The notes below the pieces were generated by a model. It did no database searches. It worked only from the letters and a program-made list of their open reading frames with translations, and was not told the DNA's origin. Below, in pieces: positions 43,530-53,604 of a stretch of 64,000 nt of DNA (its first letter is position 1; every line of letters starts with the position of its first letter). Both the position numbers and the translations under genes were made by a program. The stretch is taken from positions 4,378,756 through 4,442,755 of the forward strand of contig JBBCGJ010000001.1 of assembly GCA_037200985.1 (NCBI GenBank), given 5' to 3'. This stretch comes from Rhizomicrobium sp. Its GTDB lineage: Bacteria > Pseudomonadota > Alphaproteobacteria > Micropepsales > Micropepsaceae.

Positions 43530-44456
43530 ATGGAGAGTTCGTCACGCGGCGCGCCGGCCCGGCCGTTCACCACAGGATTGCCGCAAGCCTTGGCGGCCGC
43601 GGCCCGCACGGTGGACGAGACGCTGGAGCGCGTCCTGCCCAAGCCGCATGGCCTGCACGCCCGCGTGCATGAAGCCATGCGCTACGCCACATTCGCCGGC
43701 GGCAAGCGGCTGCGCCCTTTCCTGGTACTGAATTCCGCCAGGCTGTTCGGCGTCGATCCGGCGCGTGCCGCGCGGGTCGGCGCCGCCATCGAAGTTCTCC
43801 ACACCTATTCGCTGGTGCATGACGATCTGCCCTGCATGGACGACGACGATCTGCGCCGCGGCCGTCCGACGACTCATATCGCCTATGACGAGATGACGGC
43901 GGTTCTGGCGGGTGATGCGCTTTTGACACTCGCGTTCGAAATCCTCGCTCATCCCGACACGCACGACTCGGGCGAGGTGCGCAGCGCCCTGGTCCTCAGG
44001 CTGGCCGAGGCCTCCGGCTCCAACGGGATGATCGGCGGCCAGATGATCGACATGCAGGCGGCGCAGAGCGCCTTCGGCGCCGACGAAGTGGTCCTGCTGC
44101 AGCGGCTGAAGACCGGCCAGCTCTTCGAATTCTCCTGCGAGGCCGGCCCGATCCTCGGCCAGGCCGGAACGGAGCATCGCGACCGTCTGAAGTCATACGC
44201 CCGCGACATGGGCCTGGTGTTCCAGATCACCGACGACCTGCTCGACGTGACCTCCACCGCGGAGAAGACCGGCAAGGCCGTCGGCAAGGACAACGACCAG
44301 GGCAAGGCCACGCTGGTTTCCCTGATGGGCGTCGACGGCGCCCGCACCGAGGCCGAAAGGCTCGCCCGCCGCGCCGCCGCCACCTTGGCGCCCTACGGCA
44401 ACGCCGCGCCCGAGCTCGTGGAACTTCCCATCTTCCTCTTGGACCGAGAGTCCTGA
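43530..44456 (+). CDS. ispA: Farnesyl diphosphate synthase-type polyprenyl synthase
   Basis: A 308-residue short-chain isoprenyl diphosphate synthase. The first Asp-rich motif is [10 protein letters not shown] (residues 98-107), followed by RRGRPTTH. The second motif is DDLLD (235-239). By length and motifs it makes FPP, the substrate of HpnC/HpnD. Start codon ATG 43530; a GTG six bases earlier is possible. One base of its stop overlaps the dxs start. Confidence 0.92.
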   Translation: MESSSRGAPARPFTTGLPQALAAAARTVDETLERVLPKPHGLHARVHEAMRYATFAGGKRLRPFLVLNSARLFGVDPARAARVGAAIEVLHTYSLVHDDLPCMDDDDLRRGRPTTHIAYDEMTAVLAGDALLTLAFEILAHPDTHDSGEVRSALVLRLAEASGSNGMIGGQMIDMQAAQSAFGADEVVLLQRLKTGQLFEFSCEAGPILGQAGTEHRDRLKSYARDMGLVFQITDDLLDVTSTAEKTGKAVGKDNDQGKATLVSLMGVDGARTEAERLARRAAATLAPYGNAAPELVELPIFLLDRES

Positions 44457-46264
44457 TGTCAGACCAATCCCGGACTCCCCTGCTCGACACCGTCACGATC
44501 CCCGCCGACCTGCGCCGTCTCGACAAGGCGCAATTGCGCCAGCTCGCCGACGAGCTGCGGCTCGAGCTGATCGACGCGGTGTCGGTCAGCGGCGGCCATT
44601 TCGGCGCCGGCCTCGGCGTCGTCGAGCTGACCGTCGCGCTGCATTACGTGTTCGACACGCCGGACGACCGCATCGTGTGGGATGTCGGCCACCAGGCCTA
44701 TCCGCACAAGATCCTCACCGGCCGCCGCGACCGCATCCGCACCATCCGCACGGGCGGCGGGCTCTCCGGCTTCACGCGCCGGAGCGAGAGCGAATACGAT
44801 CCGTTCGGCGCGGCGCATTCTTCGACCTCGGTCAGCGCCGGCCTCGGCATGGCGGTCGCCCGCGACCTGCTCGGCAAGGACAATCACGTGATCGCCGTGA
44901 TCGGCGACGGCGCGATGAGCGCCGGCATGGCCTATGAGGCGATCAACAATGCCGGCCATCTGAAGAGCCGTCTTCTCGTCGTGCTCAACGACAACAACAT
45001 GTCCATCGCGCCGGCCACCGGCGCGCTCAACGCGCATCTGAACGCACTGGCCGCGACGGGCTCGGGCGACGATACGCTGTTCGAGAAGCTCGGCATGCGC
45101 CATATCGGTCCTGTCGACGGCCATGACGTGGTCGCGCTGGTGGACGCCCTCGAGAACATCCGCGACGGCGCGCCCGAGCCGGTGCTGCTCCACATCGTCA
45201 CCGCCAAGGGCAAGGGCTACCCGCCGGCCGAGAATTCGCCGGATCGCGGCCACGCCAATACCGGCTTCGACGTGGCGACCGGGGCGCTGAAGAAGAGCGC
45301 GTCGAAAGCGCCGAGCTACACCTCCGTCTTCGCCAAGGCGCTGATCGCGGAGGCCGAGGCCGATCCCAGGATCGTCGCCATCACCGCCGCGATGCCGTCC
45401 GGCACCGGGCTCGACGTCTTCGGCAAGGCGTTCCCCGCGCGCTCCTTCGATGTCGGCATCGCCGAGCAGCACGCCGTGACCTTCGCCGCCGGTCTCGCCA
45501 CGGAAGGGCTCAAGCCCTTCGCGGTGATCTATTCGACCTTCCTGCAGCGCGCCTATGACCAGGTGGTGCACGACGTGGCGATCCAGAACCTGCCCGTGCG
45601 CTTTGCGATGGACCGCGCCGGCCTGGTCGGCGCCGACGGCGCGACCCATGCCGGCTCTTTCGATCTGGCCTATCTCTGCTGCCTGCCGAATTTCACCGTG
45701 ATGGCGGCGGCGGACGAGGCCGAGCTGATGCACATGGTGGCGACCGCCGCGGCGCACGACTCCGGCCCGATCGCGCTGCGCTATCCGCGCGGCGAAGGCA
45801 CGGGCGTGGCGCTGCCGGCGCGCGGCGAAATCCTGCCCATCGGCAAGGGCCGCATCGTGCGCGAAGGCAAGGAGGTCGCGATCCTGACGCTCGGCACGCG
45901 TCTCGGGGCCGCGCTCGACGCCGCCGACAGCCTGAAGGCGAAGGGCATCTCCTGCACCGTCGCGGACGCGCGCTTCGCCAAGCCGCTGGACGAGGATCTC
46001 GTCCGCCGCCTCGTGCGCCATCACGGCATGCTGGTGACGGTGGAGGAAGGCTCGACCGGCGGCTTCGGCGCCCAGGTCCTGCACTTCATCGCCAATGAGG
46101 GCCTGTTGCGCCCCGGCTTCGACATCCGCACCATGACCCTGCCCGATCTCTTCCAGGAGCATGACAGCCCCGAGAAGCAATACGAGACCGCGGGTCTTGC
46201 CGCCGGCGACATCGCCCGCGTGGTTTCCACGCATTTCGTGGCGAAGGCCCAGGCGCGGGGGTAG
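44456..46264 (+). CDS. dxs: 1-deoxy-D-xylulose-5-phosphate synthase
   Basis: A 602-residue thiamine diphosphate enzyme, first step of the MEP pathway. It has the [10 protein letters not shown] motif, GDGAMSAG and a NDNN segment for ThDP/Mg binding, and the C-terminal transketolase domain ([15 protein letters not shown]). Between residues 195 and 205 a linker of about 33 residues, present in E. coli DXS, is absent, so the whole protein is shorter than the usual 620-640. It overlaps ispA by one base, so the two are co-translated. Confidence 0.95.
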   Translation: MSDQSRTPLLDTVTIPADLRRLDKAQLRQLADELRLELIDAVSVSGGHFGAGLGVVELTVALHYVFDTPDDRIVWDVGHQAYPHKILTGRRDRIRTIRTGGGLSGFTRRSESEYDPFGAAHSSTSVSAGLGMAVARDLLGKDNHVIAVIGDGAMSAGMAYEAINNAGHLKSRLLVVLNDNNMSIAPATGALNAHLNALAATGSGDDTLFEKLGMRHIGPVDGHDVVALVDALENIRDGAPEPVLLHIVTAKGKGYPPAENSPDRGHANTGFDVATGALKKSASKAPSYTSVFAKALIAEAEADPRIVAITAAMPSGTGLDVFGKAFPARSFDVGIAEQHAVTFAAGLATEGLKPFAVIYSTFLQRAYDQVVHDVAIQNLPVRFAMDRAGLVGADGATHAGSFDLAYLCCLPNFTVMAAADEAELMHMVATAAAHDSGPIALRYPRGEGTGVALPARGEILPIGKGRIVREGKEVAILTLGTRLGAALDAADSLKAKGISCTVADARFAKPLDEDLVRRLVRHHGMLVTVEEGSTGGFGAQVLHFIANEGLLRPGFDIRTMTLPDLFQEHDSPEKQYETAGLAAGDIARVVSTHFVAKAQARG

Positions 46265-46390
46265 GGCGCGTCGTCCCGGCCGAGCGTCACGCCGTGCCGC
46301 ATGGAAACGACCAGGCGCCGCACCGCGGCCGGTCTTGACCGGCGGGCGCGAATTCATTTCCCATTCAGGCCCGAACTTGTAGGCACGGCT

Positions 46391-46426
46391 TGGATCCCCG
46401 CGACGCCCGGCCGGGCGGGGATGACA
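46391..46426. repeat. Half-palindromic GC element upstream of hpnM
   Basis: TGGATCCCCGCGACGCCCGG and CCGGGCGGGGATGACA form one arm pair related to families B and C. The 238-bp gap between dxs and hpnM is otherwise empty. Confidence 0.5.
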
Positions 46427-46502
46427 ATCGTGTTTCAGGGAACCAATCTAGGCGCATCCGGTTGAAAGATCACTTCTCCCGCCTGCGTTCATGGAGATCG
46501 TC

Positions 46503-47120
46503 ATGAGATTCGCACTTCTCCGCCTGTCCGCCGCTTTCGCGTTCCTGTTCGCCCTCGCGCTGCCGCTGGCGGCGGCGCGCGCCGCCGACGATCCGGCGAT
46601 CGCGACCGTGCAGAATTTCTACGACACGCTGCTGGATTCGATGAAGGGCGGCGCCGGTCTCGGCGCGCAGGGCCGCTACAACAAGCTGAAGCCCGTCATC
46701 GAGCAGACCTTCGAGCTCGGCACCATGATCAAATACGCGGTCGGCCCCGGCTGGGACACCGCCTCGCCGGCCGACCAGAAGGCGCTGACCGAAGCGTTCG
46801 AGCGCATGACGATCGCGCAATATGCCGGCAATTTCGACAGCTATAACGGCGAGAAATTCGTCGTCGATCCGAACGTGACGGTGCGCGGCACCGACCGCTA
46901 TGTCTCGAGCAAGCTCGTGACCAAGGACCAGACGGTGGTCTTCATCTACCGCGTGCGGCAATTCGGTTCGAGCTGGAAGATCATCGATGTGCTGCTGGAG
47001 GGTTCGATCAGCCAGCTCTCGGTCTACCGCTCCGACTACGCCGCGACGATCAAGGCCGGCGGCGCCGCCGCCCTGGTCAAGAAGATCGACGCCATCGCCG
47101 ACAAGGCGTTGAAGGGCTGA
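46503..47120 (+). CDS. hpnM: HpnM, periplasmic MlaC-like phospholipid/hopanoid-binding protein
   Basis: A 205-residue protein with a predicted signal peptide ending near AARA (residues 20-27) and a MlaC-type body of the toluene-tolerance Ttg2 family. These carry lipids across the periplasm; HpnM is the hopanoid-locus form. ATG 46503 has GGAG eight bases upstream; an in-frame ATG at 46491 would place that site inside the coding region. It lies convergent with hpnN across a family A repeat. Confidence 0.88.
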   Translation: MRFALLRLSAAFAFLFALALPLAAARAADDPAIATVQNFYDTLLDSMKGGAGLGAQGRYNKLKPVIEQTFELGTMIKYAVGPGWDTASPADQKALTEAFERMTIAQYAGNFDSYNGEKFVVDPNVTVRGTDRYVSSKLVTKDQTVVFIYRVRQFGSSWKIIDVLLEGSISQLSVYRSDYAATIKAGGAAALVKKIDAIADKALKG

Positions 47121-47126
47121 CGCGTA

Positions 47127-47263
47127 TTTTCCTCCCCCGCAAAGCGGGGGAGGTGGCACGCCGAAGCGCAGCGCAGGCATGACGGAGGGGGCCTGCCGTC
47201 CCGCACAGGCCCCCTCCGCCTCGCTTCGCTTGGCACCTCCCCCGCAACAGCGGGGGAGGAAAG
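47127..47263. repeat. Family A intergenic repeat between hpnM and hpnN
   Basis: Arms CCTCCCCCGCAAAGCGGGGG and CCTCCCCCGCAACAGCGGGG surround an inner palindrome with GGAGGGGGC and GCCCCCTCC. The element fills the gap exactly between two convergent genes, ending at the hpnN stop codon. Confidence 0.88.
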
Positions 47264-49843
47264 TTATTTGATCGGCGGTCTTCCCATCAGCGCGGGCTGG
47301 AAGAACAGCATCGTCGCCAGCGTCCAGAACAGCGAGATCATCAGAAGCTCGCCCATGCTCGCGGTGCCCGGATGGCTCGACAGCCACAGGCTGCCGAAGC
47401 CGCTCGCCGTCGTCGCCGCGCTGAAGATCACCGCCCGGGTCAGGCTCGATTGCAGAAGGTTGGTCTGGCCGTTGCGCCACGCCATGACGAAATAGATGTT
47501 GAACGCCACCCCGATCCCGAACAGCAGCGGCAGCGCGATGACGTTGGCGAAATTGAGCTGAAGCCCGATCGCCACCGCCGTCCCGATCGTCAGGAGGCCC
47601 GTCAGGACGAGCGGGATGATGGTCAGGAGCACGTCGCGCACCCGCCGGAGCACCAGGAGCAGGAGCGCGGTGATCGCCGCGAAGGACAGAAGGCCCGCCT
47701 CGATGAAGGCGTTCACGATCGTCGTTCCGGACTGACGGATCGAGATCGGCGCGCCGGTCGCGTCTGGCGCCACCTTCATCACCGCCTTGGAGAAGGCGTT
47801 GAGCGACTGGTTGCTGCCGCTGGTGTCCGCCGGGAACACCTGGATGCGCGCCGTGCCGTCCTTCGCCACCCAGTCGCGCACCATGTCCGGCGGCATCGTA
47901 TCCAGCGCGATCGGCGAGGCCTGCAGCGACGCGCTCATCTGCGTCAGCAAGGTCTTCAACCCCGGCACCAGCGCCTCCGCCGCGCGCGCCCGCAAAGCCG
48001 GCGTGCCGTCCGCCAGCCTGTCCAGCGTCGCGGCCAGCGCCTCGGCATCCTTGGCGGCCGGCGTGCCGTCTTTTTCCGCAGCCTCGCGCAGGGCATTCGC
48101 GGTGTCCCGCAGGCTCGCCACCACCTCCTCATCGGTCGGCTCGGGCTTCACGGCGAACGGGTTGATGGTCGCATCGAGCAGGAGATTCGCATCGCCGATC
48201 AGCTTGAGCTTGGCCGGCTGGTCGTCCGGCACGAAGTCGGCGAGCGTGATCGCCTGGTCGACCGCCTTCAGGCCGGCGATCTTGCGCGCCAGGACCTTCG
48301 CGGCGTCGAGGCTGGGCGCCAGCACGTCGATCGTGTTGGGCGAGGTCTGCGGGTCCTTGGTCAGGTCCAGGATCGTCGACACCGATTCGGTCTTGGCGCT
48401 GCGCAGGTCGAGCGGATTGAAATCGAATTTGACGAAGGAGGTGAGGACCAGCCCGACGATTCCGGCCAGCAGCCCCCAGCCCAGCACCTGGCGGCGCCGC
48501 GCGATCATGAGCCGGTCGACCGGCGCGAAGAAGCGGTAGCCGACGTCCTCGCTCTCGCCCACCGGCTGGGTCAGCATCAGGAGCGCCGGCAGGAAGCTCA
48601 CCGTCAGCGAGAAGGCGACGACCATGCCGATGCCAGCCACCATGCCGAGCTGCGCGACGCCGGCATATTCCGTCGGCACGAAGGAGAAGAAACCCGCCGC
48701 CGTCGCGGCCGCGGCGAGCGCCAGGGGCTTTCCGACGCTGCGTCCGGCGCAGGTCAGCGACTGGCGCAGGTCGTGCACCACGAAGCGCTCATGGCGGTAG
48801 CGCACGCAGAACTGGATGCCGAAATCGACGCCGAGCCCGACGAACAAGGCCACGAAGGCGATCGAGATGATGTTGAAGACATGGGCGAAATAGAGCCCCG
48901 CCGCCATGGTGACGCAGAGCCCCACCACGATCGTCAAAAGGATGCAGAAGATGATCTTGAACGAGCGCACCGCCAGCCACAGCGTCGCGATCACCGCCGC
49001 CATCATGGCGATGCCCATCAGCAGGGCGCGGTCGGCCAGCGTCGCGAATTCCTCGTCCGACAGCGGCACCGGCCCGGTCAGGCGCACCCGCACGCCGTTC
49101 TCGGGCGTCAGCCCCAGCTTGCGCGCCGTGGCGCGGATGGCGTCGGTCGCCGCCTCGCCCGGCTCCAGCGAGCCGAAATCGAGCTTGGGCTGCACCTCGA
49201 TGAAGCGCCGCGTCTCGCGCGTCGCCGCCGGCGCGCCCGTCACCAGCGCGCGCCAGGAGAGCCAGGTCTTCCGGCCGTCCGCGACCTTGGCCAGCGTCGC
49301 GCCGAAGCCGTGGATCGGGCGCTGCAGGTCGGAAAGCTTCGCCTGGCCGCGCGCCACGCCTTCGAGCGCGGTCTGAAGGCTGGTCATGATCCCGCGCAGG
49401 GACGGATCGGCCGCCATGGGGCCCAGGAACGGCGCGGCCGCGATGATCTGCTCGGTGTTCGCCTTGACCTCCGGGAGCGGCAGGAAGAGCAGGCCGTTCT
49501 TGTCGAAGAAGTCGCCGCCGTCGGGCCGGCGCACGCTGTCGAACTGTTTGGTCTGCGCCGCCAGCGCATCGGACAGCGCCTTGGTCCCGGCCTCGGCCAG
49601 TTCCGGCGTCTGTCCGTCCACCACCACCGCGATGAGGTTGACCTGCTGGGGAAACAGCGAGTCGAAATGCATTTCGCGCTGCCGCCAGTCGACATTGGGC
49701 GATATCAGCTTGGTCGAGTCGGTGTCCATGTTGAAATTGACGGCCGTATAGGCCGCGGCCGCCGCACCGAGCGCCAGGAACAGGGCGACGACGAATCTGG
49801 GGGCGCGGCAGCATGCTGCCACGAGGCGCTCGGTAACCGACAT
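47264..49843 (-). CDS. hpnN: Hopanoid transporter HpnN (RND/MMPL superfamily)
   Basis: An 859-residue RND-type membrane protein. Helix 1 is near residues 15-32. A large periplasmic loop follows (about 40-260), then five TM segments, a second loop (470-660) and the last TM set. HpnN moves hopanoids from the inner to the outer membrane. I choose ATG 49843, since the alternative upstream ATG at 49903 runs into mlaA and shows no family sequence. It lies 22 bases downstream of the mlaA-like gene, so the two are co-transcribed. Confidence 0.92.
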   Translation of the reverse strand: MSVTERLVAACCRAPRFVVALFLALGAAAAAYTAVNFNMDTDSTKLISPNVDWRQREMHFDSLFPQQVNLIAVVVDGQTPELAEAGTKALSDALAAQTKQFDSVRRPDGGDFFDKNGLLFLPLPEVKANTEQIIAAAPFLGPMAADPSLRGIMTSLQTALEGVARGQAKLSDLQRPIHGFGATLAKVADGRKTWLSWRALVTGAPAATRETRRFIEVQPKLDFGSLEPGEAATDAIRATARKLGLTPENGVRVRLTGPVPLSDEEFATLADRALLMGIAMMAAVIATLWLAVRSFKIIFCILLTIVVGLCVTMAAGLYFAHVFNIISIAFVALFVGLGVDFGIQFCVRYRHERFVVHDLRQSLTCAGRSVGKPLALAAAATAAGFFSFVPTEYAGVAQLGMVAGIGMVVAFSLTVSFLPALLMLTQPVGESEDVGYRFFAPVDRLMIARRRQVLGWGLLAGIVGLVLTSFVKFDFNPLDLRSAKTESVSTILDLTKDPQTSPNTIDVLAPSLDAAKVLARKIAGLKAVDQAITLADFVPDDQPAKLKLIGDANLLLDATINPFAVKPEPTDEEVVASLRDTANALREAAEKDGTPAAKDAEALAATLDRLADGTPALRARAAEALVPGLKTLLTQMSASLQASPIALDTMPPDMVRDWVAKDGTARIQVFPADTSGSNQSLNAFSKAVMKVAPDATGAPISIRQSGTTIVNAFIEAGLLSFAAITALLLLVLRRVRDVLLTIIPLVLTGLLTIGTAVAIGLQLNFANVIALPLLFGIGVAFNIYFVMAWRNGQTNLLQSSLTRAVIFSAATTASGFGSLWLSSHPGTASMGELLMISLFWTLATMLFFQPALMGRPPIK

Positions 49844-49865
49844 GGGGATGGCTTGTAGCGGAGGC

Positions 49866-50588
49866 CTAGAAGTCCGGCAAACCCTGGACGTCGGGCACGC
49901 CATTGTGGATTTCGGCGTTGCGCGACTGGCGGTACAGGCTGCGGGTCGTGGCGTAGAGGTCGATGGAGTTGCGCTGGATCTCGCGCAACTCGTCGATGCC
50001 GATCGAGCGCGAATCCATCAGCGAAACGACCCGGATCGGCCAGGACCAGTAATAGTTCTTGTGCCGCCACTGGATATAGCCGAGCGGGTTGATATAGCCG
50101 TCGATATAGGCCCCGGCCAGGTCGCGCGGATCGGCCGGCCCGGCCAGCGGAATCACCATATAGGGACCCTCTCCGACGCCGTACCAGCCCATGGTCTGGC
50201 CGAAATCCTCCTGGTGATAGGGCAGGCCCCACCCCGTCGCGACGTCGAACACGCCGGCGAAGCCGAGCGTGGAATTGACCGCGAAGCGCTCGATGGCCTC
50301 GCCGCCGCGGCTCACATTGCCCTGCAGCACGTCGTTGGCGACGGTGACCGGCAGGCGCAGATTGGTCAGGAAATAATGGAGGTGCTCGCGCACCGGCGCC
50401 GGCGCCGCGCTCCGGTAGAAGGTCGCGACCGGCAGGGCGACGCGATTGTCCAGGCTATGGTTGAAATCGAATACCTGGCGGTTCACCGGCTCGAACGGAT
50501 CGTTCTGCTCGACGGATTCCTGGCTCGTCGAACACGCACCCAGACCGGCGCACAGAGCGAGCACGCCTGCAAAAACCCGATATCGCAC
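49866..50588 (-). CDS. mlaA: MlaA (VacJ)-family outer-membrane lipoprotein
   Basis: A 240-residue lipoprotein. The signal peptide ends in a lipobox LGAC (Cys19). Family segments are NDPFEPVNRQVFDFN and GWYGVGEGPYMVIPLAGPADPRD. MlaA removes misplaced phospholipids from the outer leaflet, working with MlaC. The GTG start at 50588 is accepted because the leader sequence is complete. Pairing with HpnN on the same strand and HpnM (MlaC-like) nearby shows a combined lipid-asymmetry and hopanoid set. Confidence 0.9.
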   Translation of the reverse strand: MRYRVFAGVLALCAGLGACSTSQESVEQNDPFEPVNRQVFDFNHSLDNRVALPVATFYRSAAPAPVREHLHYFLTNLRLPVTVANDVLQGNVSRGGEAIERFAVNSTLGFAGVFDVATGWGLPYHQEDFGQTMGWYGVGEGPYMVIPLAGPADPRDLAGAYIDGYINPLGYIQWRHKNYYWSWPIRVVSLMDSRSIGIDELREIQRNSIDLYATTRSLYRQSRNAEIHNGVPDVQGLPDF

Positions 50589-50704
50589 ACATCCCCCCGA
50601 ATGCCTTCGGCCTTCCGCCGCCGGGGCAGGTTAACGCGAATATTCGCGGACCGTCTACGCCCCCGAGCGGCCCAATTCCTTTGGCCGCACTGCAAGAGAG
50701 CCGT

Positions 50705-52231
50705 CTACATCACCGCGCCGATCTGCCAGGGAACGAACTCCGTTCCGCCGTAACCAAGTTCCTCGCTCTTGCTCTTGGTTCCCGACGCGACCGCCAGCAG
50801 CAGGTCGAGCACCTCCGCGCCCTTCTCCTCCACCGTCGCGGCGCCCGACGCGATCGGACCGCAATCGATGTCGATGTCTTCCTTCATCCGCTCGTAGATC
50901 GCGCTGTTGGAGGCGAGCTTGATCGACGGCGAAGGCTTGCAGCCATAGGCCGAGCCGCGCCCGGTGGTAAACGCGATCAGCGTGGCGCCCGAGGCGACCT
51001 GGCCGGTCGCGCTGCACGGATCGAAGCCCGGCGAGTCCATGAACACCAGGCCGCGCTCGGGGATCGGCGCGGCGTATTCCACGACCGCGTTCAGCGGCGA
51101 GGTTCCGGCCTTCGCCACCGCGCCCAGCGATTTCTCCAGGATGGTCGTCAGCCCGCCCGCCTTGTTGCCCGGCGAGGGATTGTTGTTCATCTCCATGTCG
51201 TGGATTTTCGTGTAGTGCTCCCACCAGTCGAGCCGCGCGCGCAGCTTCGCCGACACCTCCGGTGCTTTGGCGCGGGCATAGAGCAGATGCTCGGCGCCGT
51301 AGATTTCCGGCGTCTCCGAAAGAATGACGGTGGCGCCCAGCGCCGCCAGCCGGTCGCTGGCATTACCCAGCGCCGGGTTGGAGGTCACGCCCGACCACGC
51401 ATCCGATCCGCCGCATTGCAGGCCCAGCACCAGTTCGCTGGCGGGCACCTCGGTGCGCCGCGCCTTGTCGAGCCTGGGCAGGATCGCCTTCAGCCGCTCC
51501 AACCCCTCCTCGATGGCGCGCCTTGTGCCGCCGACGTCCTGGATCGTGTAAGCGTGGAAGGCATCGCTCTCGGCCAGGCCGTAATCGGCCTTCAGCCGGT
51601 CGATCTGGATCACCTCGCAGCCGAGCCCGACCAAGAGGATCGCGCCGAAATTCGGATTGGCCGCGGTGCCCCACAGGGTGCGGCGCAGGATGTCGAAGCC
51701 TTCGCCCGATCCCGCCATGCCGCAGCCGCTGGCATGGGTGATCGGCACGATGCCGTCGACATGGTCGAAGCCCTGCAGCAGGCCGCTGCGCTCGGCCGCT
51801 TCGGCGATGTGCCGCGCCACGGTCGCCGAGCAGTTCACGCTCGTCAGGATGCCGATATAGTTCCGCACGCCGGCGCGCCCGTCATGGCGGCGATAGCCCA
51901 GGAAGCTGCGCGCCGGCTCGTCGCGATGCCAGGGCGGCGCCGGCGCGACCGCGTTGCGCAAATCGGAGACGGCGAGATTGTGGACATGGACATGCGCGCC
52001 CGGCGCGATCTCCATCGTCGCCGCGCCGATCACCTGGCCGTATTTGCGCACCGCCTCGCCGGCCGCGATCGCGCGCGTCGCGATCTTGTGGCCGGAGGGG
52101 ACGGACTCGCGTGCCGTGACGGTCTCCGAAGCGACCCGCGTGCCCGGCGCGATGCGGCCGACCGCGACGACGACATTGTCGCCCCTGTGCAGGCGTACCG
52201 TTACGGCATCCTTGGTGAGAACATCGGACAC
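50705..52231 (-). CDS. UxaA-family (altronate/galactarate) dehydratase
   Basis: A 508-residue protein with an N-terminal SAF-like domain (residues about 5-80; LHRGDNVVVAV) and the UxaA domain. Family motifs are HASGCGMAGSGEG and GLQCGGSDAWSG, with VFMDSPGF late. These dehydratases remove water from sugar acids such as altronate or fuconate-like acids. The GTG start at 52231 lies 105 bases from the divergent fucU. With the fuconolactonase-like gene it suggests a non-phosphorylated sugar-acid route, where a dehydratase is the expected next step. Substrate unknown. Confidence 0.88.
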   Translation of the reverse strand: MSDVLTKDAVTVRLHRGDNVVVAVGRIAPGTRVASETVTARESVPSGHKIATRAIAAGEAVRKYGQVIGAATMEIAPGAHVHVHNLAVSDLRNAVAPAPPWHRDEPARSFLGYRRHDGRAGVRNYIGILTSVNCSATVARHIAEAAERSGLLQGFDHVDGIVPITHASGCGMAGSGEGFDILRRTLWGTAANPNFGAILLVGLGCEVIQIDRLKADYGLAESDAFHAYTIQDVGGTRRAIEEGLERLKAILPRLDKARRTEVPASELVLGLQCGGSDAWSGVTSNPALGNASDRLAALGATVILSETPEIYGAEHLLYARAKAPEVSAKLRARLDWWEHYTKIHDMEMNNNPSPGNKAGGLTTILEKSLGAVAKAGTSPLNAVVEYAAPIPERGLVFMDSPGFDPCSATGQVASGATLIAFTTGRGSAYGCKPSPSIKLASNSAIYERMKEDIDIDCGPIASGAATVEEKGAEVLDLLLAVASGTKSKSEELGYGGTEFVPWQIGAVM

Positions 52232-52336
52232 ATCGGTTCCTTCGCGCTTGCGGGCCGCGGCGTCCGATACTTACTATCCCCGCAAGCGTCAGGCCAGACG
52301 GCCGCAAAAGCGGCGGCATTCAGGGAACGAAGCGGC

Positions 52337-52771
52337 ATGTTGAAGGGTATCGATCCCCTCTTAGGGCCGGGCCTGCTCGCCATCCTGCGCGGCATGGGCC
52401 ATGGCGATGAGATCGTGATCGCGGACGCGAACTTCCCGGCCGAGTCCACCGCGACCGGCGGCCGCCTGATCCGCGCCGACGGCGTGGACGCGCCGCGCAT
52501 GGTCGCCGCCATCGTGTCCGTCCTGCCGCTGGACGGTTTCGTGCCCGCCGCCGCCTTCCGCATGGCCGTGGTCGAGAAGCCGGATGACGTTCCGGCCATC
52601 ACCCGTCAATTCATGTCGGCGCTCGCGCGCGAAGGGTATGAAGGCCCCATCGAAGCCATCGAGCGCTTCGCCTTCTATGAGCGCGCGAAGAAAGCCTTCG
52701 CCGTCGTCGCCACGGGCGAGACGCGGCTCTACGGCAATCTGATCCTCAAGAAGGGCGTGGTCCGCGGATGA
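52337..52771 (+). CDS. fucU: RbsD/FucU family sugar mutarotase
   Basis: A 144-residue protein of the RbsD/FucU fold. It has the N-terminal LLAILRGMGHGDEIVIADANFP with the catalytic His and Asp, and a C-terminal YGNLILKKG. It interconverts anomers of fucose or a related sugar. The ATG overlap (four bases) with the next gene shows it is translated together with the amidohydrolase. FucU rather than RbsD by length and the FP(A/S) segment; not certain. Confidence 0.85.
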   Translation: MLKGIDPLLGPGLLAILRGMGHGDEIVIADANFPAESTATGGRLIRADGVDAPRMVAAIVSVLPLDGFVPAAAFRMAVVEKPDDVPAITRQFMSALAREGYEGPIEAIERFAFYERAKKAFAVVATGETRLYGNLILKKGVVRG

Positions 52772-53592
52772 GGATCGACGCGCACCAGCATTTCTGGCGC
52801 ATCGACCGCGGCGACTATGGCTGGCTCACGCCCAAGGACCATCCGAAGATCGCGCGCGACTTTCTGCCCGCCGACCTGGCGCCGCTGCTGAACGCGGCGA
52901 AGATCGACAGGACCGTCCTCGTCCAGGCCGCGCCGAGCGAGGAGGAGACGCATTATCTTCTCGAACTGGCCCGCGCGGCGCCCTTCGTCGCCGCCGTGGT
53001 CGGCTGGATCGATTTCGAGGCGCCCGACGCGCCCACCCGCATCGCGCGGCTTTGCGCCAACCCCAAGCTCATGGGCCTGCGCCCCATGCTCCAGGACATC
53101 GCGGACGGCGAGTGGATTCTGCGGCCCGCCTTCGCGCGGGTGTTCGACGCCATGCAGCGCGGCAAGCTGCGCTTCGACGCGCTGGTGCGGCCGCGCCATC
53201 TGCCCGCGCTGGCGGAGCTGATCGACCGCTATCCCGATCTCGCCGTCGTCATCGACCACGGCGCCAAGCCCGACATCGCCAAGGGCGGGCTCGAGGTCTG
53301 GAAGCCCTATATCCGCCACATCGCGGCGGAGACCAACGCCTATTGCAAGCTCTCGGGCCTCGCGAGCGAGGCCGGACCCGGCTGGACGGCGCAGACGTTG
53401 AAGCCTTACGTCGACGTGCTTCTGGAGTCCTTCGGCCCCGAACGGCTGATGTGGGGCAGCGACTGGCCGGTGCTGAACGAAACCGGCGACTATGCGTCCT
53501 GGCTGGGCGCCTGCGTCGCGCTGACGTCGCCGTCCGACCGCGAAGCCATCTTCGGCACCACGGCGGCGCGATTTTATGGAGTGGCCGAGTGA
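52768..53592 (+). CDS. Amidohydrolase family 2 (L-fuconolactonase-like)
   Basis: A 274-residue TIM-barrel hydrolase with the N-terminal HxH (IDAHQHFW, residues 3-10), a catalytic region LMGLRPMLQD and a late GSDWPV with the active-site Asp. This is the fold of L-fuconolactonase and other sugar-lactonases. ATG overlaps the fucU stop by four bases. The likely job is opening L-fuconolactone to fuconate. Other lactones cannot be excluded. A family A repeat follows the stop. Confidence 0.85.
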   Translation: MRIDAHQHFWRIDRGDYGWLTPKDHPKIARDFLPADLAPLLNAAKIDRTVLVQAAPSEEETHYLLELARAAPFVAAVVGWIDFEAPDAPTRIARLCANPKLMGLRPMLQDIADGEWILRPAFARVFDAMQRGKLRFDALVRPRHLPALAELIDRYPDLAVVIDHGAKPDIAKGGLEVWKPYIRHIAAETNAYCKLSGLASEAGPGWTAQTLKPYVDVLLESFGPERLMWGSDWPVLNETGDYASWLGACVALTSPSDREAIFGTTAARFYGVAE

Positions 53593-53604
53593 TTGCTCTC
53601 TTTT

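Noticed and set aside
46491..46503. Start of hpnM at the ATG at 46491
   Set aside because: The GGAG that would serve as ribosome site lies after this codon, whereas it is well placed for the ATG at 46503, which also gives a cleaner signal peptide.
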